From positions 1 to 64,000 of the forward strand of contig NZ_LGCL01000025.1 of assembly GCF_001306115.1 (NCBI RefSeq): DNA of 64,000 bases, given 5' to 3'. This DNA comes from Ornatilinea apprima. Lineage in GTDB: Bacteria > Chloroflexota > Anaerolineae > Anaerolineales > Anaerolineaceae. Each line of letters begins with the position of its first letter. Position 1 is the first letter of the stretch. This document shows positions 59,939 through 64,000 of this stretch, piece after piece. The notes under the pieces are model-generated. The model was given only the letters and a program-made list of their open reading frames with translations. It was not told where the DNA came from and did no database searches. Made by a program: the position numbers and the translations under genes.

Positions 59939-61528
59939 ATGGAACTTTGTGACCGATCTGCTTACGAATTGACCCAACTGCTGCGGCAGGGCCAAACCTC
60001 CGCCGTGGAAATTGTTCAGGCGCACCTGAAGCGCGTGGAAGCGGTCGACGGCCGCCCTGGTAGTCTGGATAGCGCCGACCTGAGCGACGAAGACCGCCAG
60101 CGCGTGCACGCTTTCATCACCCTCACCGCCGGGCGCGCCCTGGCCCAGGCCGCCGAAGTAGACCGCAAACTGGCCGCCGGAGAAGACCCTGGCCCCCTGG
60201 CTGGCGTGCCCTTCACCGTGAAAGACATCTTCTGTGTCGAAGGCACCCCCTCCACGGCCGCCTCGCGCATTCTGGCCAATTACACCGCCCCCTACACCGC
60301 CACGGCAGTCGAGCGCATGCAGGCCGCCGGCGCGCTCATGCTGGGCAAGGTCAACCTGGATGAATTTACCTACGGCTCGTCCAACGAGTCATCCGCCTTT
60401 CAACCCCATCCGCGCAACCCGTGGAACACCAGCCGCGTGCCGGGCGGCAGTTCGGGCGGCAGCACCGCCTCGGTAGCCGCCGGCGAAGCGCCCCTTTCTC
60501 TCGGCACCGACACCGCCGGCTCCATCCGCCAGCCCGCCGCCTTCTGCGGCGTGGTCGGCCTCAAGCCCACTTATGGGCGCGTCTCGCGCTACGGGCTGAT
60601 CGCTTTTGGATCCTCGCTGGACTGCCCCGGCCCGGTGGCGCGCGACACCCGCGACGCGGCCATGATGCTGCAAACCATCGCCGGTGTCGACGCGCGAGAC
60701 GCCACCACGGCCGCCGTTCCGGTGGAAGATTACCTGGCCGCCCTGGAGAAGGGCGTCAAAGGCATGCGGATAGGCCTTTCTCCTGATTACATGAAAATCG
60801 CCTTCATTGACGCCGAAACCGGCGAATATGAAGCCCGCCCCCTGCCCCCCGAAATTGAAGCCGCCACCCTGCGCGCCGCTCAGCTCTACGCCAACCTGGG
60901 CGCAGAAATTGTGGAAGACGTGCCCATGCCGAATACGCGCTACGGTATCCCGGCCTACTTCGTCATCAGCCGCGTGGAGGCTGCCTCGAACCTGCACCGC
61001 TACGACGGCGTCAAATATGGGCACCGCACCGCCGCCGCCACCAACGAACTATCCGAACTCTACCGCCAGTCGCGCGCCGAAGGGTTTGGCCCGCAGCCCA
61101 AGCTGCGCATCCTGATGGGGATGTACGTCTCAGCCGCCCAATACAGCGAGCAGTACTACAACCGCGCCCTGCGCGTGCGCACCCTCATCCGCCGCGACTA
61201 CGACCAGGCCTTTGACCCCCACGGCGCGTACCGCCTGGACGCCCTGCTCACCCCCACCACACCAACCACCGCTTTCCCCATCGGTGATGTCTACGGCGAC
61301 TCAGTGCTGATGCAGTACGCCGACCAGCTCACTGTGCCGGCCAACCATGCCGGCGTGCCGGGTATCTCCATTCCCGCCGGGCTGGATGGCGAAGGGCTGC
61401 CGGTGGGTATTCAACTGCTCGGCCCCGACTTCAGCGAAGCCGCCCTGCTGCGCGCCGGCCGCGCCTTTGAGCAAGCCACCGCCGCGGACGAATGGCGCAA
61501 AGCCAGACCGCAGGTGCTGCGCGCCTGA
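59939..61528 (+). CDS. gatA: Aspartyl/glutamyl-tRNA amidotransferase subunit A
   Basis: This 529-residue amidase subunit releases ammonia from glutamine for the transamidation. The Ser-cisSer-Lys triad is present: Lys95 in PFTVKDI, GGSSGGS at 169-175 and nucleophile Ser195 in DTAGSIRQP. The family segment VVGLKPTYGRVSRYGLIAFGSSLD confirms GatA rather than another amidase. Compared with common GatA (about 480-490 residues), there is an insert of about 20 residues near 38-57 (RPGSLDSADLSDEDRQRVH). DTAGS replaces the more usual DTGGS. It sits between gatC and gatB. Confidence 0.93.
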   Translation: MELCDRSAYELTQLLRQGQTSAVEIVQAHLKRVEAVDGRPGSLDSADLSDEDRQRVHAFITLTAGRALAQAAEVDRKLAAGEDPGPLAGVPFTVKDIFCVEGTPSTAASRILANYTAPYTATAVERMQAAGALMLGKVNLDEFTYGSSNESSAFQPHPRNPWNTSRVPGGSSGGSTASVAAGEAPLSLGTDTAGSIRQPAAFCGVVGLKPTYGRVSRYGLIAFGSSLDCPGPVARDTRDAAMMLQTIAGVDARDATTAAVPVEDYLAALEKGVKGMRIGLSPDYMKIAFIDAETGEYEARPLPPEIEAATLRAAQLYANLGAEIVEDVPMPNTRYGIPAYFVISRVEAASNLHRYDGVKYGHRTAAATNELSELYRQSRAEGFGPQPKLRILMGMYVSAAQYSEQYYNRALRVRTLIRRDYDQAFDPHGAYRLDALLTPTTPTTAFPIGDVYGDSVLMQYADQLTVPANHAGVPGISIPAGLDGEGLPVGIQLLGPDFSEAALLRAGRAFEQATAADEWRKARPQVLRA

Positions 61529-61622
61529 CCGGTCTCAAGGCAATATTGGAGCTCACCTTTCAGCGGGTCGCTCCAGACGGAAGGAAACATTCACTCATCC
61601 ATACCAGGAGAGATGCAGACTT

Positions 61623-63059
61623 ATGACGGAATATGAAGTCGTGATCGGGCTAGAAACCCACATTCAACTCAACACGCAAACCAAAATCTTTTGCGCCTGC
61701 AAAGCCGATTCCTGGGAAGACGCCCCCAACACCAATATTTGCCCGGTGTGTACCGGGCAGCCGGGTGTACTGCCGGTGATGAATAAAACTGCCGTGGAAA
61801 AAGCCGTGCTGCTGGCCACCGCCATGAATGCCCAGCCTCAGCCCGTCTCTTTCTTCGATCGCAAAAACTATTTCTACCCCGACCTGCCCAAAGGCTACCA
61901 GATTTCGCAGTATGACCAGCCCATCGCCAAAGGCGGCTACCTCGATCTGCCCATGCCTGACGGCTCCACCCGCCGCGTGGGGATTGAAAAGCTGCATCTG
62001 GAAGAAGACGCCGGTAAAACCAAAAACGAGCATGGCCGGCGGCTGATCGACTTTAACCGCTGCGGTGTTCCCCTGGTGGAAATGGTCACCAAACCCGACC
62101 TGCGCTCCGCCGATGAGGCCGCCCAATACCTTACCCGCCTGCGCCAATTGCTGCGCTGGCTGGGCGTCTCCGAAGCGGACATGGAAAAAGGCCACCTGCG
62201 CTGTGACGCCAACGTGTCCATTCGCCCCAAATGCGCCACCCACCTCAACACGAAAACCGAAATCAAGAACGTCAACTCCATTGACGCGGTGCGCGAAGCC
62301 ATCCTCAAAGAAGTGGAGCGCCAGATCCGCGAGGTGGAAGCCGGTGGCACCATCAAACCCTGGACCCTCGATTGGGACGACGCCAAAAAACGATTGACTG
62401 TGATGCGCAGCAAAGAGACCGAAGCCGATTATCGCTACTTCCGCGAGCCCGACCTGCTGCCCATCTACCTGGACGAGGCCTGGAAGCAGCGCATTCTGGC
62501 AAGCTTCCCTGAGCTGCCCCTCCAGCGCCGCCAGCGTTTTATCGCCGAATACCAACTGCCCGAATACGACGCCGAAGTGCTCACCAGCGAGCGCAGCCTG
62601 TCAGAATATTTTGAAAGCGCCGTCAAAGCCTACGGCGGCGACCCCAAGAAGGTTTCCAATATCCTGATGAATGATGTGCTGCGCATGCTGAATGACCGCG
62701 GCATCAGCGCCGAACAGACCCGTTTGCAGCCCGCTTTCCTGGCCGAAATCCTCAAACTGGTTGACGCGCGCACCATCAACCTGAATACCGGCAAAAAACT
62801 GATCACCAAAGTCGAAGAGACCGGTAAATCTCCGGCGGACCTGGTCAAAGAAGAAGGGCTGGGGCAGGTCAGCGATGACAGCGAAATTCGCAAAGCCTGC
62901 GCCGAGATTGTGGCTGCCAATCCGGGTGAAGTAGAATCGTATAAAGCCGGTAAAGAGACTCTTATCGGCTGGTTTGTCGGCCAGGTGATGCGCAGCATGC
63001 GCGGTAAAGCCAACCCGCAGCTTGCCCGCGCCATTATGGAAGAGCTGCTAAAATCCTGA
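61623..63059 (+). CDS. gatB: Aspartyl/glutamyl-tRNA amidotransferase subunit B
   Basis: This 478-residue kinase subunit phosphorylates the Glu- or Asp-tRNA before amidation. The N-terminal EYEVVIGLETHIQL, the zinc site Cys24, Cys26, Cys40 and Cys43, and FFDRKNYFYPDLPKGYQISQYD are all typical. The tRNA-binding tail with the YqeY-like domain ends in GWFVGQVMRSMRGKANPQLARAIMEELL. AGGAGAG lies upstream of the ATG at 61623. It is 94 nt after gatA and followed by a strong terminator. Its presence suggests that Gln-tRNA or Asn-tRNA is made by the indirect route. Confidence 0.95.
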   Translation: MTEYEVVIGLETHIQLNTQTKIFCACKADSWEDAPNTNICPVCTGQPGVLPVMNKTAVEKAVLLATAMNAQPQPVSFFDRKNYFYPDLPKGYQISQYDQPIAKGGYLDLPMPDGSTRRVGIEKLHLEEDAGKTKNEHGRRLIDFNRCGVPLVEMVTKPDLRSADEAAQYLTRLRQLLRWLGVSEADMEKGHLRCDANVSIRPKCATHLNTKTEIKNVNSIDAVREAILKEVERQIREVEAGGTIKPWTLDWDDAKKRLTVMRSKETEADYRYFREPDLLPIYLDEAWKQRILASFPELPLQRRQRFIAEYQLPEYDAEVLTSERSLSEYFESAVKAYGGDPKKVSNILMNDVLRMLNDRGISAEQTRLQPAFLAEILKLVDARTINLNTGKKLITKVEETGKSPADLVKEEGLGQVSDDSEIRKACAEIVAANPGEVESYKAGKETLIGWFVGQVMRSMRGKANPQLARAIMEELLKS

Positions 63060-63080
63060 CATCCCGCTTGACACAAGAAT

Positions 63081-63116
63081 AAAGAGCTGCTGACGCGAAC
63101 GATCAGCAGCTCTTTT
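63081..63116. terminator. Terminator of the gatCAB operon
   Basis: AAAGAGCTGCTGA (63081-63093) pairs perfectly with TCAGCAGCTCTTT (63103-63115) and is followed by T. It lies between gatB (+) and the converging GNAT gene (-). Confidence 0.92.
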
Positions 63117-63135
63117 TCATTCTTTCGATTACGCT

Positions 63136-64000
63136 TTACTTAACCTGCAGGCACAAAAAAACTTCTTCCCGCTCCAATTCAAAACCAGCCGACTCAAAAA
63201 AGCATACAGCCTCCGGCGAGCTGGCCGTCAGGTCCACCTGGGCGCGGCGCAGACCGCGCTGCTTCAGGTACAACAGCGCCTGCCCCAGCATCGCGCTGCC
63301 AATCCCGCGCCCGCGTTCCCCATCCAGCACAAACACATGTTCAATCAACCCAACCCGTTCCGCGTTGCGTTTCAAATTGGGGTCATAACAAGCCATCACA
63401 CTGCCCACCAGCTGCTCACCCGCAAAAGCCGAGAAAGTCGTTCCCGCCATCCACATTTCCGAACGGCAGAAATTCTCCAGGTCGTCCATGCAGAACGTAC
63501 TCCCGGCAAACACCTGTTGGTAAGCCGCAAGATAGGTTTCCTTATCAGCTTGCGATGGCATGCGCCAGGCGCGCACCTCAATACCCGCGGGGGGCGCGTA
63601 ATCCACAACCCACACCCCCAGATCTCGGCACAGGGTATATTCACTTTCCATGTAAGCAAAACCGCGCGCAGATAAATAGTCAACCGCCGCGAGGTTGCCG
63701 GCGTCCAGCCGAGCCATCAGCACCGGCTGTGGGGTGCCGTCCGCTGGGCATAACTCACCCGCTCGGCTGCGCGCCCAATCCAGAAAGCCGTCCTTCAAGG
63801 CTTGCTCCTGATCCAAACCCTTACGGGCAGCCAGATCGAAACGCAGCACCTGCGCCCCGCCCCATTGAGCCGATAATGAATGTGGCAAGATCGACGCGTA
63901 CCCGGCCAGTTTCCCGGCTTGGTCAAACGCCACGCAGATGTTTCTGCCCTCCTCAAACCCCGGTGAAAGCAAAAAACCGACGTCCGCTAAACCCGCGTCA
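63136..64000 (-). CDS. GNAT-family N-acetyltransferase, two domains (N-terminal part beyond the window)
   Basis: The frame is open to the right edge without an ATG, so the start lies outside the window; at least 287 residues are visible. The first part (VCVAFDQAGKLAGYAS-like ICVAFDQAGKLAGYAS, DYLSARGF) is a GNAT domain. The second (about the last 140 residues) is another GNAT with VGLIEHVFVLDGERGRGIGSAML, the acetyl-CoA motif, and VCFFESAGFE near the C terminus. Double-GNAT proteins are common and often modify small molecules or antibiotics. The substrate is unknown. Confidence 0.85.
   Translation of the reverse strand, partial: DAGLADVGFLLSPGFEEGRNICVAFDQAGKLAGYASILPHSLSAQWGGAQVLRFDLAARKGLDQEQALKDGFLDWARSRAGELCPADGTPQPVLMARLDAGNLAAVDYLSARGFAYMESEYTLCRDLGVWVVDYAPPAGIEVRAWRMPSQADKETYLAAYQQVFAGSTFCMDDLENFCRSEMWMAGTTFSAFAGEQLVGSVMACYDPNLKRNAERVGLIEHVFVLDGERGRGIGSAMLGQALLYLKQRGLRRAQVDLTASSPEAVCFFESAGFELEREEVFLCLQVK

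Overview
The window looks like chromosomal DNA of an anaerobic Chloroflexota bacterium, most likely class Anaerolineae. This is an inference, since no rRNA or other marker gene is present. The support is: high-GC coding DNA; a biotin-dependent Na+-pumping decarboxylase operon; several exported proteins with long Thr/Pro linkers and NBR1-type Ig domains; many GNAT and DinB proteins; a GatCAB amidotransferase operon; and a lack of outer-membrane genes. I found no tRNA, rRNA, CRISPR array, prophage or complete insertion sequence.

Layout. 0.2-2.6 kb: an exported DUF3048 protein and an aldo/keto reductase. 2.9-6.4 kb: a methylmalonyl-CoA decarboxylase-type sodium pump (carboxyltransferase, OadG-like, biotin carrier, beta membrane subunit). 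6.5-14.1 kb: a GT39-like membrane protein, a PP2C-like membrane protein and two surface proteins. 14.4-16.6 kb: DinB and GH13 proteins. 16.7-18.8 kb: a GntR regulator divergent from a UPF0597/L-cysteine desulfidase-like enzyme, with a palindrome on the promoter. 18.9-20.4 kb: an acyl-ACP thioesterase-like protein and a non-coding tandem array of about 143-bp units. 20.5-26.8 kb: a MerR regulator, secreted proteins, a MATE transporter and two GNATs. 26.8-32.5 kb: a two-component system divergent from an NCS2 permease that has a long leader with an internal terminator, then a 58-residue glycine-zipper peptide. 32.7-37 kb: a zinc-ribbon protein, adenosine-specific kinase, a lipoprotein and peptidase T. 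37-41.5 kb: a five-gene transcription unit (rhomboid, membrane ClpP/SDH-type protease, three bitopic coiled-coil proteins). 41.5-47.4 kb: a TPR membrane protein, MurJ, a Crp/Fnr-ferredoxin-DUF438 set and a divergent SagB-like oxidoreductase. 47.5-53.5 kb: a CYTH protein, membrane proteins, a Rel-type (p)ppGpp enzyme and a deaminase. 53.5-64 kb: a large STAND/TPR regulator, an aquaglyceroporin-like channel, a patatin, an NBR1-Ig protein, gatCAB and a GNAT protein cut by the right edge.

Best candidates for something new: (1) the promoter-to-terminator five-gene unit at 37.0-41.5 kb, which joins two membrane proteases with three N-in/C-out coiled-coil proteins, one carrying a cytosolic helix-hairpin-helix domain; (2) the 320-nt leader of the NCS2 permease, with a perfect intrinsic terminator, an 18-bp palindrome and an upstream pair of 14-bp repeats 21 bp apart; (3) a Rel-like enzyme with an intact hydrolase site but an apparently eroded synthetase site; (4) the gas/redox-type cluster at 44.3-47.4 kb; (5) recurring -10/ATG spacings of 6-7 nt that suggest leaderless mRNAs.
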